Program-made: the position numbers and the translations under genes
Source of the DNA: an uncultured Eubacteriales bacterium
GTDB taxonomy: Bacteria; Bacillota; Clostridia; Oscillospirales; Oscillospiraceae
Length of the DNA stretch: 38,699 nt
NCBI GenBank assembly: GCA_902492005.1
Contig: CABUJV010000019.1
Coordinates: forward strand, 1-38,699
Reading direction: 5' to 3'
Notes under the pieces: generated by a model
The model's input: only the letters and a program-made list of their open reading frames with translations
The model's database searches: none
What the model was told of the DNA's origin: nothing
Part shown: positions 16,079 through 24,615 of the stretch, piece after piece
Numbering within the stretch: position 1 is the first letter of the stretch
Layout of the letters: each line of letters opens with the position of its first letter

Positions 16079-16885
16079 TTACAAGCCGAGATACCGCAGG
16101 ACATACACTGCGGCCACCATAACGGCGCTGCCCGCCAGTGCCAGGTAGTCCCGCCGGACGAAGATGAGCTGCCGCAGGCGGGGGCGGCCCTCATCGCCGT
16201 GGTAACAGCGGCACTCCATAGCAATGGCCAGCTCGTCGGCCCGCCGGAAGGCGGAGATGAACAGCGGCACCAGCAGGGGTACCAGGGCTCTGGCCTTCTG
16301 GAAGAGGTTTCCGGTATCAAAATCGGCGCCCCGGGCCTTCTGCGCAGACATAATCTTGTCGGTCTCCTCGATAAGGGTGGGAATGAAGCGCAGGGCGATG
16401 GACATCATCATACTGAGCTCATGGACCGGCACCCGGAGCTTTTTCAGGGGCCCCAGCAGCTTTTCCAGCCCGTCGGTGAGCAGGATGGGGGAGGTGGTGT
16501 AGGTCAGCAGGAAGGTGCAGGTGATGAGCATGGAGATGCGGAGCACCATATAAATGGCTGCCCAAATGCCCTCCATGGTGATCTTGAGAAATTTCCACTG
16601 CCAGATGGGGTCGCCGGGGGTGTAAAACAGGTTGAGAATGGCGGTGAGGACGATGATGAAAAGGATGGGCTTCATGCCCCGCAGGATGGTTTTGAGCCGG
16701 ACCCTGGAGATCCGGATGCAGACCGCCAGCACCGCCATCAGCAGCAGGTAGGAGGGCAGGCGCTTGGCGGAGAACAGGGCTACAATATACAAAACGGTAA
16801 AGAGCAGCTTGGTTCTGGGGTCCAGCTTATGGATGAAAGAGTTTCCGGGAAAGTATTGGCCCAGGGTGATGTCCTTGAGCGCCAT
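16079..16885 (-). CDS. ecfT: ECF transporter transmembrane subunit EcfT
   Basis: 268-aa membrane scaffold that couples the ATPases EcfA1/EcfA2 to exchangeable S components. The N-terminal LGQYFPGNSFIHKLDPRTKL is the classic EcfT start. Four to five helices follow, then the coupling-helix motifs AQKARGAD and AMECRCYHG. In the second motif the usual Ala-Arg-Gly is replaced by Cys-Arg-Cys. The start abuts the ecfA2 stop, so translation is coupled. Confidence 0.95.
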   Translation of the reverse strand: MALKDITLGQYFPGNSFIHKLDPRTKLLFTVLYIVALFSAKRLPSYLLLMAVLAVCIRISRVRLKTILRGMKPILFIIVLTAILNLFYTPGDPIWQWKFLKITMEGIWAAIYMVLRISMLITCTFLLTYTTSPILLTDGLEKLLGPLKKLRVPVHELSMMMSIALRFIPTLIEETDKIMSAQKARGADFDTGNLFQKARALVPLLVPLFISAFRRADELAIAMECRCYHGDEGRPRLRQLIFVRRDYLALAGSAVMVAAVYVLRYLGL

Positions 16886-17755
16886 CTATACCGCCCCCTT
16901 CTTGCGCGCCAGCGCGGCCTGCACGGCGGCCCTGGCCTGGGCAATGGTGTAGACCGAGGGGTCCACGTCCACGCCCAGCTCCCGCAGGCGGTGGAACACC
17001 CGGGTCATCTGGGGGACGCCCAGGCCCATCTCCTCCAGCTCACGGCCGTGAGCAAAGACCTCGCGGGGCGTGCCGGAGAAGGGGATGCGGCCGCCGCTGA
17101 TCACCACCAGGCGGTCCACGGTGCGGGCCACCTCCTCCATGGAGTGGGAGACCAGGATGATGGTGGCGTTTTTCGCCTCGTGGTAGTCGTGAATGTTTCG
17201 CAGGATGGACTCCACGCCCACCGGGTCCAGGCCGGCGGTGGGCTCGTCCAGCACCAGGACGGAGGGCTCCATGGCGATGACCCCGGCGATGGCCACCCGG
17301 CGCTTCTGCCCGCCGGAGAGCTCAAAGGGGGATTTCTCCAGCACCTCCCCGGGCAGCCCCACGAAGGCGGCGGCGGAGCGCACCCGGCGGTCGACCTCCG
17401 CCTCATCCAGCCCCATGTTCCGGGGGCCGAAGGCGATGTCCTGATAGACGGTCTCCTCAAACAACTGGTATTCCGGGTATTGGAACACCAGGCCCACCTG
17501 GAACCGGGTGGCCCGGGTGCGCTCTTTGGTCTCCCAAATATCTCTGCCCTCGAACAGCACCCGGCCCGAGGTGGGCTTCAGCAGGCCGTTGAGATGCTGG
17601 ATCAGAGTAGACTTACCCGAGCCGGTCCGGCCGATGACGCCCAGATATTCACCGCGATAGGCGGCAAAATCCACGTCTACCAGAGCGCCCTGCTCAAAGG
17701 GCGTGCCGGCGCTGTAGACGTGCGAGAGCTTTTCCGTCTGAATGATGGGTTCCAA
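16886..17755 (-). CDS. ecfA2: ECF transporter ATPase EcfA2
   Basis: 289-aa ABC ATPase. Walker A GRTGSGKST (42-50), Q-loop VFQYPEYQLF, signature LSGGQKRRVAIAG, Walker B VLVLDEPTAGLDP and switch His in VSHSMEE are all present. The YPEYQLF Q-loop form is typical of EcfA2 rather than EcfA1 (NPDNQ). The start is TTG, since no ATG or GTG fits the family N-terminus; AGGA lies about 11 nt upstream. The 55-nt gap to ecfA1 is longer than the rest of the operon. Confidence 0.95.
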   Translation of the reverse strand: MEPIIQTEKLSHVYSAGTPFEQGALVDVDFAAYRGEYLGVIGRTGSGKSTLIQHLNGLLKPTSGRVLFEGRDIWETKERTRATRFQVGLVFQYPEYQLFEETVYQDIAFGPRNMGLDEAEVDRRVRSAAAFVGLPGEVLEKSPFELSGGQKRRVAIAGVIAMEPSVLVLDEPTAGLDPVGVESILRNIHDYHEAKNATIILVSHSMEEVARTVDRLVVISGGRIPFSGTPREVFAHGRELEEMGLGVPQMTRVFHRLRELGVDVDPSVYTIAQARAAVQAALARKKGAV

Positions 17756-17810
17756 AGGAAATCAGTCCTAACATTATAAATGGTGCCAGTTCCAGCAGGG
17801 CGGGGGATGT

Positions 17811-18653
17811 TCAGGTCAAAAGCCGGTACAGGGCCTGGGCGCACTCCTCGACGCTGAGGGCGTCCAGGGGCAGCTCGAGACCGTCCTGGCGCAGCTCATA
17901 ACACAGCTCCACCGTCTCAGGGACGGTCAGGCCCACGGCCTTGAGCTCCTCCACGCGGGAGAAGACCGTCTTGGGGGTGCCGTCGGCCACCACGTGACCG
18001 CCGGCCATGACCACCAGCCGGTCGGCCAGGGCGGCCTCGTCCATGTGGTGAGTGATGAGGACCACCGTGACGCCGGAGGTCCGGTTGAGCGTCTGGATGG
18101 TGCGCAGCACCTCACGGCGACCCACCGGGTCCAGCATGGCGGTGGGCTCGTCCAGCACGATACAGCGGGGCGCCATAGCGATGACCCCGGCAATGGCTAC
18201 CCGCTGCTTCTGCCCGCCGGAGAGAAGGTGAGGGGCATGCTCCCGGTATTCATACATCCCCACGGCCTTGAGGGCGGCGTCTACCCGCTGGCGGATTTCC
18301 GCCGGAGGGACCCCCAGGTTTTCCGGGGCAAAGGCCACGTCCTCTTCCACCACATTGGCCACAATCTGGTTGTCCGGGTTCTGGAACACCATGCCTACGG
18401 TGCGGCGGATGTCCAGCAGACGGGCCTCGTCGGCGGTGTCCATGCCGTCCACCCACACCTTGCCCCCGGAGGGGAGGAGGATGGCGTTCATATGCTTGGC
18501 CAAGGTGGACTTGCCGGAACCATTGTGGCCCAGCACGGCCACGAAGGAGCCCGCTTCAATCGCCAGGTCCACTCCGTCCAGCACGATGGGTGCCAGCCCC
18601 TCGGCAGCGGGATAGGAGAAGCGCAGGCCGTCGGTTTTGATGATGGTGCTCAT
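17811..18653 (-). CDS. ecfA1: ECF transporter ATPase EcfA1
   Basis: 280-aa ABC ATPase, partner of EcfA2. Walker A GHNGSGKST (42-50), Q-loop VFQNPDNQIV (the EcfA1 form), signature LSGGQKQRVAIAG, Walker B CIVLDEPTAMLDP and switch His in ITHHMDE. Together with EcfA2 and EcfT it makes a group II (shared) energizing module; no S component is encoded in the operon. It lies 35 nt after the methyltransferase gene. Confidence 0.95.
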   Translation of the reverse strand: MSTIIKTDGLRFSYPAAEGLAPIVLDGVDLAIEAGSFVAVLGHNGSGKSTLAKHMNAILLPSGGKVWVDGMDTADEARLLDIRRTVGMVFQNPDNQIVANVVEEDVAFAPENLGVPPAEIRQRVDAALKAVGMYEYREHAPHLLSGGQKQRVAIAGVIAMAPRCIVLDEPTAMLDPVGRREVLRTIQTLNRTSGVTVVLITHHMDEAALADRLVVMAGGHVVADGTPKTVFSRVEELKAVGLTVPETVELCYELRQDGLELPLDALSVEECAQALYRLLT

Positions 18654-18688
18654 GTTCGCTGCCTCGTTTCAGGTCGGTCGTGCGGGCC

Positions 18689-19552
18689 TCAGCCCGCCAT
18701 CCAGCGGCCGGTGGCTCCGCAGGGGAGGGCCAGCCCGCTTTCGGTGACGGGCAGCCCCAGCTCATCGCTGCGGGTGCGGCCGCCGTATTTGGGGGTGATA
18801 AGAGATTGCAGAATGTAGGTCAGCACCGACGGGGCCAGCCCGGTGGTGTAAGAGTTGATGAGGAAGAACAGAGGCTCGTCGGAGAGCACACCCGCCGCCA
18901 GCTCCACAAAGGGCCACAGGTTGTCCTCCAGCTTCCAGACCTCCCCGGAGGGGCCGCGGCCATAGGAGGGGGGATCCATAATGACGGCGTCGTACCGGCG
19001 TCCCCGGCGGATCTCCCGCTCCACAAATTTAGCGCAGTCGTCCACAATCCAGCGGATGGGGGCGTCCTCCAGGCCGGAGGCACGGGCGTTGTCCCGGCCC
19101 CAGCTCACCATGCCTCTGGCGGCGTCCACATGGCACACCGAGGCCCCCGCGGCAGCGCAGGCCACGGTGGCCCCGCCGGTGTAGGCGAAGAGGTTGAGCA
19201 CGGAGATGGGCCGGCCCGCCCTGCGGATCTGTTCCATGGCGAAGTCCCAGTTGGCGGCCTGCTCGGGGAAGAGACCGGTGTGTTTGAAGTTCATGGGCTT
19301 GACCTGGAAGGTCAGCTCCCGGTAGCGCACCTGCCACTGGGCGGGCACGTCCTTTTTCTCCCAGGCGCCTCCGCCGGTGGAGGCGCGGGCATACCGGGCG
19401 TCCGGCCGCCGCCACAGCGGGTTGTTCCGGGGCGTCCGCCAGATGGCCTGGGGGTCCGGCCGCACCAGGACGTGGTTCCCCCACCGCTCCAGCTTTTCCC
19501 CTGCGCTGCAGTCGATGAGCTCATAATCCCGCCAGCCGTCTGAGACCCACAT
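18689..19552 (-). CDS. Class I SAM-dependent methyltransferase (RlmI/RlmK-like, no PUA domain)
   Basis: 287 aa. A beta-rich N-terminal part of about 85 residues precedes a Rossmann methyltransferase: SAM motif I VLNLFAYTGGATVACAAAG (118-136) and catalytic motif IV D193-P-P-S-Y-G198. These match the COG1092 rRNA cytosine methyltransferase group. The PUA domain found in RlmI is absent. An RNA base target is likely but not shown. It is the first gene of the operon that continues into ecfA1, with a good promoter and GGAGG 8-9 nt before its ATG. Confidence 0.85.
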   Translation of the reverse strand: MWVSDGWRDYELIDCSAGEKLERWGNHVLVRPDPQAIWRTPRNNPLWRRPDARYARASTGGGAWEKKDVPAQWQVRYRELTFQVKPMNFKHTGLFPEQAANWDFAMEQIRRAGRPISVLNLFAYTGGATVACAAAGASVCHVDAARGMVSWGRDNARASGLEDAPIRWIVDDCAKFVEREIRRGRRYDAVIMDPPSYGRGPSGEVWKLEDNLWPFVELAAGVLSDEPLFFLINSYTTGLAPSVLTYILQSLITPKYGGRTRSDELGLPVTESGLALPCGATGRWMAG

Positions 19553-19599
19553 AGCCTGTCCTCCTTAGAACCGCAAGAATTCCGTACGAAAACTAATGT

Positions 19600-19628
19600 A
19601 TTATATCACCCCGGTTCCGGCCCGTCAA
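19600..19628 (-). promoter_or_regulatory. Promoter of the methyltransferase-ecf-truA-cvpA operon
   Basis: Minus strand TTGACG (19623-19628), a 17-nt spacer, TATAAT (19600-19605), with the start codon about 48 nt downstream. Confidence 0.85.
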
Positions 19629-19676
19629 TTTCAAATCGGAGAATTCGACGCCTCTCTTGGGATTTTGCGGAAAAGA

Positions 19677-19705
19677 TTGTGTTTTCGCCGCGGCTGTGCT
19701 AAAAT
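19677..19705 (+). promoter_or_regulatory. Promoter of the DivIVA-like gene
   Basis: TTGTGT (19677-19682), a 17-nt spacer, TAAAAT (19700-19705), 33 nt before the ATG. Confidence 0.7.
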
Positions 19706-19738
19706 TTATCCGCGAATGCAGAGAGAGAGGTGTCGCAT

Positions 19739-20443
19739 ATGAGCGCCCCGGAATATTCTTTCCGCAGCGCGGCTTTCGGCGGCTTTAACCGCCGGGACGT
19801 GCTGAACTATATCGAATCCTCCGCCCGGGCGTACCGGGAGAAGGTGACGGTTCTCCAGGGGGAGCGGGACCAGGCGGTCCAGAGCGCCCAGACCGCCGAG
19901 GCCGCGGTGCAGGAGGCTCAGGGCCGGATTTTCGCCCTGGAAGAGGAACTGGCCGCCGCAAAAAAGACCCTGTGTCAGAAGTCCGGGGCTTTGGAGGCGG
20001 CGGAGACCGCGCTGGGCCGGGAGCGGGCGGATCTGGCCGGGCTCCGGGAGGAACTGGGCGACCTGCGGGGCCAGGTGTCCCGGATGGAGACGGGGGCCCG
20101 GGCCTACGAGGAACTCAAGGACCGCACCGCTACCATCGAGCTGGAGGCCCACCAGCGGGCCAGGTCCATTGAGAAAGAGGCGGAGGAGAAGGCCCGCAGA
20201 GCCCGGGAGGCAGCTGAACAGCTTCTGTGCCGCATCCGCTCCGGTTACGAGCGGCTGCGCGCCGATGTGGACGCCACCATCACCCACGCCTCGGGGGAGC
20301 TGGGGCGGGTGGATAAGGCTCTGGAGTGCGTCAAGGCGGAGTTTGCCGAGCACGACGCCGCACTGGAACAGCTGCTGCTCTCCTACCAAGAGGAGGGCGG
20401 CGGCCGGAAGGCGCCGGAGCCCCTGCCGCTGGAGGAGAATTGA
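19739..20443 (+). CDS. DivIVA-domain-like coiled-coil protein
   Basis: 234 aa. The first 25 residues (FRSAAFGGFNRRDVLNYIE) fit the short DivIVA-like N-terminal motif that in DivIVA binds membranes. The rest is almost entirely Glu/Arg/Ala/Leu heptads (about 30-215), a long coiled coil, and the C-terminal tail is Pro/Glu-rich. The ATG at 19739 is preferred over GTG 19730, because GAGGTG ends 6 nt before it. Likely a cytoskeletal or septal scaffold; it is too diverged to name a partner. The MBL gene follows after 3 nt. Confidence 0.75.
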   Translation: MSAPEYSFRSAAFGGFNRRDVLNYIESSARAYREKVTVLQGERDQAVQSAQTAEAAVQEAQGRIFALEEELAAAKKTLCQKSGALEAAETALGRERADLAGLREELGDLRGQVSRMETGARAYEELKDRTATIELEAHQRARSIEKEAEEKARRAREAAEQLLCRIRSGYERLRADVDATITHASGELGRVDKALECVKAEFAEHDAALEQLLLSYQEEGGGRKAPEPLPLEEN

Positions 20444-20446
20444 GCC

Positions 20447-21325
20447 ATGTATGAGTTGATCCAGGTCACCGAACGCACATGGTATGTCGACTGCCCTGCC
20501 AAAATGGGGCTTTACCTTACCGACGATACCCATGTCCTTCTCATTGACAGCGGCAACGACAAGGAGGCGGGGAAGAAGGTTCTCAAGCATCTGACCGCCA
20601 AGGGCTGGACTCTGTCCGCCATTTTGAACACCCACTCCAACGCCGACCACATCGGGGGCAACAAGCTGCTCTCAGAGCGTACCGGGGCGCCCGTCTACGC
20701 GCCGGGTCTGGAGGCGGCCTTCACCCGCTGGCCGGTGCTGGAGCCCTCCTTCCTGTACGGGGGCTTTCCGCCCAAGGCTCTGCGGAACAAATTCCTCATG
20801 GCTCAGCCCAGCCATGCCAGGGATCTGGCGGAGTATCCCCTGCCGGAGGGGATGGAGGCGCTGTCTCTGCCCGGCCACTTCTTTGACATGGCGGGCTTCC
20901 GGACACCGGACGGGGTGTGGTTTTTGGCCGACTGCCTGTCGGGGGCTGGTATCGTGGAGAAGTACCACGTCAACTTCATCTATGATGTAGGGGCTTATCT
21001 GGCAACGCTTGACAAGGTAGAGGCCTTAACAGGAAAATACTTTATTCCCGCCCATGCTCCCACCGTGGAGGATATCCGGCCGCTATGCGCCCTCAACCGG
21101 GATAAGGTCCATGAGATTGGCGCACTGCTGTGCGAAATCTGCACAAAACCCATTTCCTGGGAAACAATATTGCAAAAAGTTTTTGACCACTATGAGCTGA
21201 CCATGGATTTCAACCAGTATGTGCTGGTGGGGTCCACGGTCCGGTCCTACCTAGCCTGGCTCTCTGACCAGGGACGGCTCACAGCCAGGTTCGAGGACAA
21301 CCGGCTGCTGTGGGAGCGTGCCTGA
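20447..21325 (+). CDS. MBL-fold metallo-hydrolase
   Basis: 292 aa with the metallo-beta-lactamase fold. The metal motif is T62-H63-S-N-A-D67-H68, where the second His of the usual HxHxDH is Asn. Later ligands are likely the His in LPGHFFDM, the Asp in WFLADCLSG and the His in FIPAHAPT. The NADH form recurs in a clostridial MBL subgroup of unknown substrate. The last 70 residues form an extra helical or winged region (CEICTKPISWETILQKVFDH). It is coupled to the DivIVA-like gene; a hydrolase acting with a cell-shape protein is only inferred from this. Confidence 0.85.
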   Translation: MYELIQVTERTWYVDCPAKMGLYLTDDTHVLLIDSGNDKEAGKKVLKHLTAKGWTLSAILNTHSNADHIGGNKLLSERTGAPVYAPGLEAAFTRWPVLEPSFLYGGFPPKALRNKFLMAQPSHARDLAEYPLPEGMEALSLPGHFFDMAGFRTPDGVWFLADCLSGAGIVEKYHVNFIYDVGAYLATLDKVEALTGKYFIPAHAPTVEDIRPLCALNRDKVHEIGALLCEICTKPISWETILQKVFDHYELTMDFNQYVLVGSTVRSYLAWLSDQGRLTARFEDNRLLWERA

Positions 21326-21337
21326 CTTGTGTAAAGT

Positions 21338-21380
21338 AAAACAGCCTGCGTGTTGCTGCAGCAACGCGCAGGCTGTTTTT
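21338..21380. terminator. Intrinsic terminator between MBL and XRE genes
   Basis: Long GC stem 21339-21356 with 21361-21378 (one G-U) around TGCA, followed by TTTTT on the plus strand. The minus-strand side also has a T-run, so it probably serves both convergent genes. Confidence 0.85.
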
Positions 21381-22131
21381 AGTGAACCTGAGAGAAAAGC
21401 CATACCAGGAGGGGAGGCGTGCCAGGGTATTCCCGAAGGATCACGGCCTGAATGGCGGTGGATGTGCCGGGGCCCCAGCCCTCTTTGGGAAAGGTGACCG
21501 CCCCCTCCACAGCGTCCCCGATGGCGATGTGGGCGCTGGCCGCTCCTCCCGCCGCAATCTGGGAGGCCGTGGCCGCTCCACCCATGGCGTAAGCTCCGCC
21601 AATGGCAGCCCCGCCCACAGCCAACCCAAAGCTGAGCGCCACGCCGCCCAAGGCAGACAGAACTCCGGCCGCCACACCGCCCAGAGCGAGGAGCCCCAAG
21701 CTGACGCCGCCCAGGGAGACCAGGCCGGTGGAGAGCCCGCCGGCAGCCAGCAGCAAGCCGGTAGCAAGATTGCCCACGGCGATGACGCCGCGGGCCCAGT
21801 GGACGCCGCCTTGACCCAGATTAATGTGGATGAGGGGCAGGCCGAAGAGGGTGCGGCGGCTTTTGTATTCGTAGTGCCAGCCGGGCAGATAGACGGTTTG
21901 GATGGGTGGCGCATCCTGCTGGGGCGGCTCCCGTTCCGCTCCGGTAATAAGGTAGTCCAGCGATACGCCGAAATAACGGCCCAGCGCGGCCAGATTGTCC
22001 ATGTCGGGCCTGGACGCGCCAGACTCCCACTTCTGTACGGCCTGACGGGACACCCCCACAATGCCGGCCAGCTCCTCTTGGGAGATGCCGCGTGCCCGGC
22101 GGAGATGGTAAAGTCGGCTCTGAAACAACAT
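21379..22131 (-). CDS. XRE-family regulator with glycine-rich repeat C-terminal region
   Basis: 250 aa. Residues 5-62 are a lambda-repressor-type HTH (LRRARGISQEELAGIVGVSR, then QAVQKWESGASRPDMDNL). After a linker comes WHYEYKSRRTLFGLPLIHIN (85-104). Then comes a stretch (about 114-210) of roughly 5-10-residue repeats of the type GLxxxGGxSxGLLALGG, ending in a hydrophilic tail. Such EYKS-LFGLPL-IHIN plus Gly-hydrophobic repeat modules occur in other clostridial HTH proteins. The repeat may be a beta-solenoid or a membrane-associated stack. AGGAGG lies 6 nt before the ATG. Target and signal are unknown; the upstream neighbour is ykvI. Confidence 0.85.
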   Translation of the reverse strand: MLFQSRLYHLRRARGISQEELAGIVGVSRQAVQKWESGASRPDMDNLAALGRYFGVSLDYLITGAEREPPQQDAPPIQTVYLPGWHYEYKSRRTLFGLPLIHINLGQGGVHWARGVIAVGNLATGLLLAAGGLSTGLVSLGGVSLGLLALGGVAAGVLSALGGVALSFGLAVGGAAIGGAYAMGGAATASQIAAGGAASAHIAIGDAVEGAVTFPKEGWGPGTSTAIQAVILREYPGTPPLLVWLFSQVH

Positions 22132-22198
22132 ATGCGACCTCCTTTTGATGGCAACAGATTAGCAGAAGAGGGGCGGTCCTGACCACCAAGAAGTGCGT

Positions 22199-23278
22199 TC
22201 AATTTGACAACTGCCGGTTGCGTCCGGCTTTTTTTAAGGAAATGAAATGGAGCAGGATACCGATAAGGGCCAGAAAGCCGATGTAGCCGCAGATAGGGTA
22301 GACGACGCTCACTACATTTTTGAATCCAAAGATACTGCCCAGAAAGGCCAAGGTGCACAACAGAGCGGTAAAGCGTTTAAAGCGGAGCTTTGCACCGGCC
22401 CGGAGCTGCACCCGGGTGGTGATTGCGTAGAGGCTGGAGAGGGCGGCAGTGAACATGCCGGCAAAGAGCAGGACAGCGTAGAGGAAGCCCAGCACCGGTG
22501 TGAGCTGGAAGGCCAGGGCCAGCATGGGCAGCTCAGCCTGTGCGGCCACATCGGGGTACAGCGTCACGGGCAGGAGGATGCACGCAAAGATCAGTGTCAG
22601 CAGGAGCGCCCCCAGGCCCAGCCCGCGGTGGATGGTTTTCCGATCCCCCATGCCCTCGGTGAGGGGCACCAGAATGGAGACAGCTGCCATCATGTTGTAG
22701 GAGAGAAAGGAAAGGGCGGAGAAGAACCAGTTTCCCAGTAAAGGGTTTCCACTGGACAGAGGCTTCATCTCTATAGGTACAGGGGACATGGTGCAAAAGG
22801 CGGCCACACCGATGACGACAGCGGCTGCCACCAGAAGAGGCACCACCAGGCTGAAGGAGGCCAGCAGTCCGGCGGCGCCGGCCAGGGCCACTGCAAGCAC
22901 CAACAGGGAGATCAGGGCGTCTCCGGCGACGGTGGGCAGGCCAAAGACCTGGTCCAGCAGGGCCCCGGCACCGGCGAGCATAGCCACCATCACGTCAAAC
23001 AGGAAGAAGAGGAAGACCCCCTCCACAAAGAGCCGGAGCCAACGGAGGTCCCGGTAGACAATAATGTGGTCGAATTCGGTCCGGCCGGTCTCTTGGGCGA
23101 TTTCCATGACCATCCGGCTGAACGCCACGAAGGCCAGGATGGACAGCACCATGCCCACCAGCCCAAAGCCTCCAAAGACGCCAAAAAACTGGAGCAGCTC
23201 CTGGCCGGAGAGGAAACCGGCCCCCAGGAAGCTCCCGGTAAAGACCACGGCGGTCTGCCGGGCAGATATCGGTTTCAT
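22199..23278 (-). CDS. YkvI-like membrane protein (APC/LeuT-fold transporter-like)
   Basis: 359 aa with about ten membrane helices. It resembles the YkvI group (COG3949), transporter-like proteins of the APC superfamily. The opening helix VVFTGSFLGAGFLSGQELLQFF has the unwound Gly-rich segment typical of such folds. The central conserved stretch is FSALSFLSYNMMAAVSILVP. The substrate is unknown. GAGGGGGG lies about 6 nt before the ATG. It is 67 nt downstream of purD on the same strand, with a terminator in between, and is followed by the XRE gene. Confidence 0.82.
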   Translation of the reverse strand: MKPISARQTAVVFTGSFLGAGFLSGQELLQFFGVFGGFGLVGMVLSILAFVAFSRMVMEIAQETGRTEFDHIIVYRDLRWLRLFVEGVFLFFLFDVMVAMLAGAGALLDQVFGLPTVAGDALISLLVLAVALAGAAGLLASFSLVVPLLVAAAVVIGVAAFCTMSPVPIEMKPLSSGNPLLGNWFFSALSFLSYNMMAAVSILVPLTEGMGDRKTIHRGLGLGALLLTLIFACILLPVTLYPDVAAQAELPMLALAFQLTPVLGFLYAVLLFAGMFTAALSSLYAITTRVQLRAGAKLRFKRFTALLCTLAFLGSIFGFKNVVSVVYPICGYIGFLALIGILLHFISLKKAGRNRQLSN

Positions 23279-23293
23279 GTGCTACCCCCCTCG

Positions 23294-23332
23294 AAAAGCA
23301 AACTGCGGCGCCGGAACAGGCCGGTGCCGCAG
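23294..23332 (-). terminator. Intrinsic terminator of the purine operon
   Basis: Minus-strand stem 23321-23332 with 23303-23314 (12 positions, one mismatch), followed by TTTGCTTTT. It lies 13 nt after the purD stop. Confidence 0.8.
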
Positions 23333-23345
23333 CGCGCGGAATGAC

Positions 23346-24602
23346 TCAGGTCCGGCCGATGTCGGTCCGGAAATGAAGATCGGTAAAGGATATGTGCTCT
23401 GCGCTGTGATATGCACAGGTAATGGCGGATTCCAGCTCAGGGCCGACCGCGGTGACGCCCAGTACCCGGCCGCCGGAGGTGAGGAGCCGTCCATCCCCCG
23501 CTCGCCTGGTGCCCGCATGGAAGACCACCGCAGTCTCGCCTGCCTCTTCCAGCCCGGCGATGGGATATCCGGTCTGGTATTGGCCGGGATAGCCTCCGGA
23601 GGCCAGCACCAGGCAGCAGGCGGCGGACGCCTTCCAGCGGATGTCCAGCTGATCCAGGGTGCCGTCATGACAGGCCTGGAAGATATCCATCAGGTCGGTA
23701 TCCAGCAGAGAGAGGACCGCCTGACACTCCGGATCGCCGAAGCGGGCGTTGTACTCCACCACCTTGGGACCGTCAGGGGTGAGCATCAGGCCGAAGTAGA
23801 GGACGCCCTGGAAGGGGCGGCCTTCGGCCTTCAGCGCCGCCATGGTGGGGAGGAAAATCTCTTCCATGCAGCGCCGGGCGATTTCGGGGGTGTAGCCGGG
23901 AGCGGGAGAGATGGCCCCCATACCGCCAGTGTTGGGGCCGCGATCACCGTCCAGGGCCCGCTTGTGGTCCCGGGAGGAGGGCATGGGCACCAGATGCTCC
24001 CCGTCGGCAAAGCAGAGTACCGTCACCTCAGGGCCGGTCATACATTCCTCAATGACCACCTTGGAGCCCGCCGCGCCGAATTTGCCGCCGGCCATCATGC
24101 TCCGGGCGGCCTCTTCGGCCTCGGACACGGTCTGCGCCACCACCACGCCCTTGCCCAGGGCCAGGCCGTCAGCCTTGACTACAATGGGGGCGCCCTGGCG
24201 GCGAATGTAGTCCAGGGCGGGCTCCAGCTCGGTAAAGGTCTCGTATCGGGCGGTGGGGATGTGGTATTTGGCCATCAGACCCTTGGAAAAGACCTTACTG
24301 GCCTCGATGACAGCGGCGTTTTTCCGGGGACCGAAGGCAGGGATGCCTCTGGCCTCCAGCGCGTCCACCATGCCCAGCGCCAGCGGGTCGTCGGGCGCGA
24401 CCACGACAAAATCCACCTCATGCGCGGCGCACCAGTCCACCATGGCGTCCACGTCTGTGGCCTTGATGGGGACGCAGGTGGACAGAGAGGCGATACCGCC
24501 GTTGCCTGGGGCACAGTAAAGCTCGTTCACTTTCGGACTTTTGGACAGAGCCCAGACGATGGCATGCTCACGGCCGCCGCCGCCCACCACGAGGACTTTC
24601 AT
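23346..24602 (-). CDS. purD: Phosphoribosylamine-glycine ligase (GAR synthetase)
   Basis: 418-aa ATP-grasp enzyme making GAR from phosphoribosylamine, glycine and ATP (second step of IMP synthesis). Family marks: N-terminal KVLVVGGGGREHAI, CAPGNGGIA, ATP-grasp VKADGLALGKGV, the SSRDHKRALDGDRGPNTGGM loop and VEYNARFGDPECQAVL. Length is normal. GGAGG is correctly placed before the ATG. It is the last gene of the pur operon and is separated from purH by the TraX-like gene. Confidence 0.97.
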   Translation of the reverse strand: MKVLVVGGGGREHAIVWALSKSPKVNELYCAPGNGGIASLSTCVPIKATDVDAMVDWCAAHEVDFVVVAPDDPLALGMVDALEARGIPAFGPRKNAAVIEASKVFSKGLMAKYHIPTARYETFTELEPALDYIRRQGAPIVVKADGLALGKGVVVAQTVSEAEEAARSMMAGGKFGAAGSKVVIEECMTGPEVTVLCFADGEHLVPMPSSRDHKRALDGDRGPNTGGMGAISPAPGYTPEIARRCMEEIFLPTMAALKAEGRPFQGVLYFGLMLTPDGPKVVEYNARFGDPECQAVLSLLDTDLMDIFQACHDGTLDQLDIRWKASAACCLVLASGGYPGQYQTGYPIAGLEEAGETAVVFHAGTRRAGDGRLLTSGGRVLGVTAVGPELESAITCAYHSAEHISFTDLHFRTDIGRT

Positions 24603-24615
24603 AGGATACCTCCAT

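Noticed and set aside
21500..21795. Tandem DNA repeats in the XRE gene that might cause phase variation
   Set aside because: The repetition is at protein level (Gly/Ala/Leu). The DNA units are not near-identical, so slippage is unlikely.
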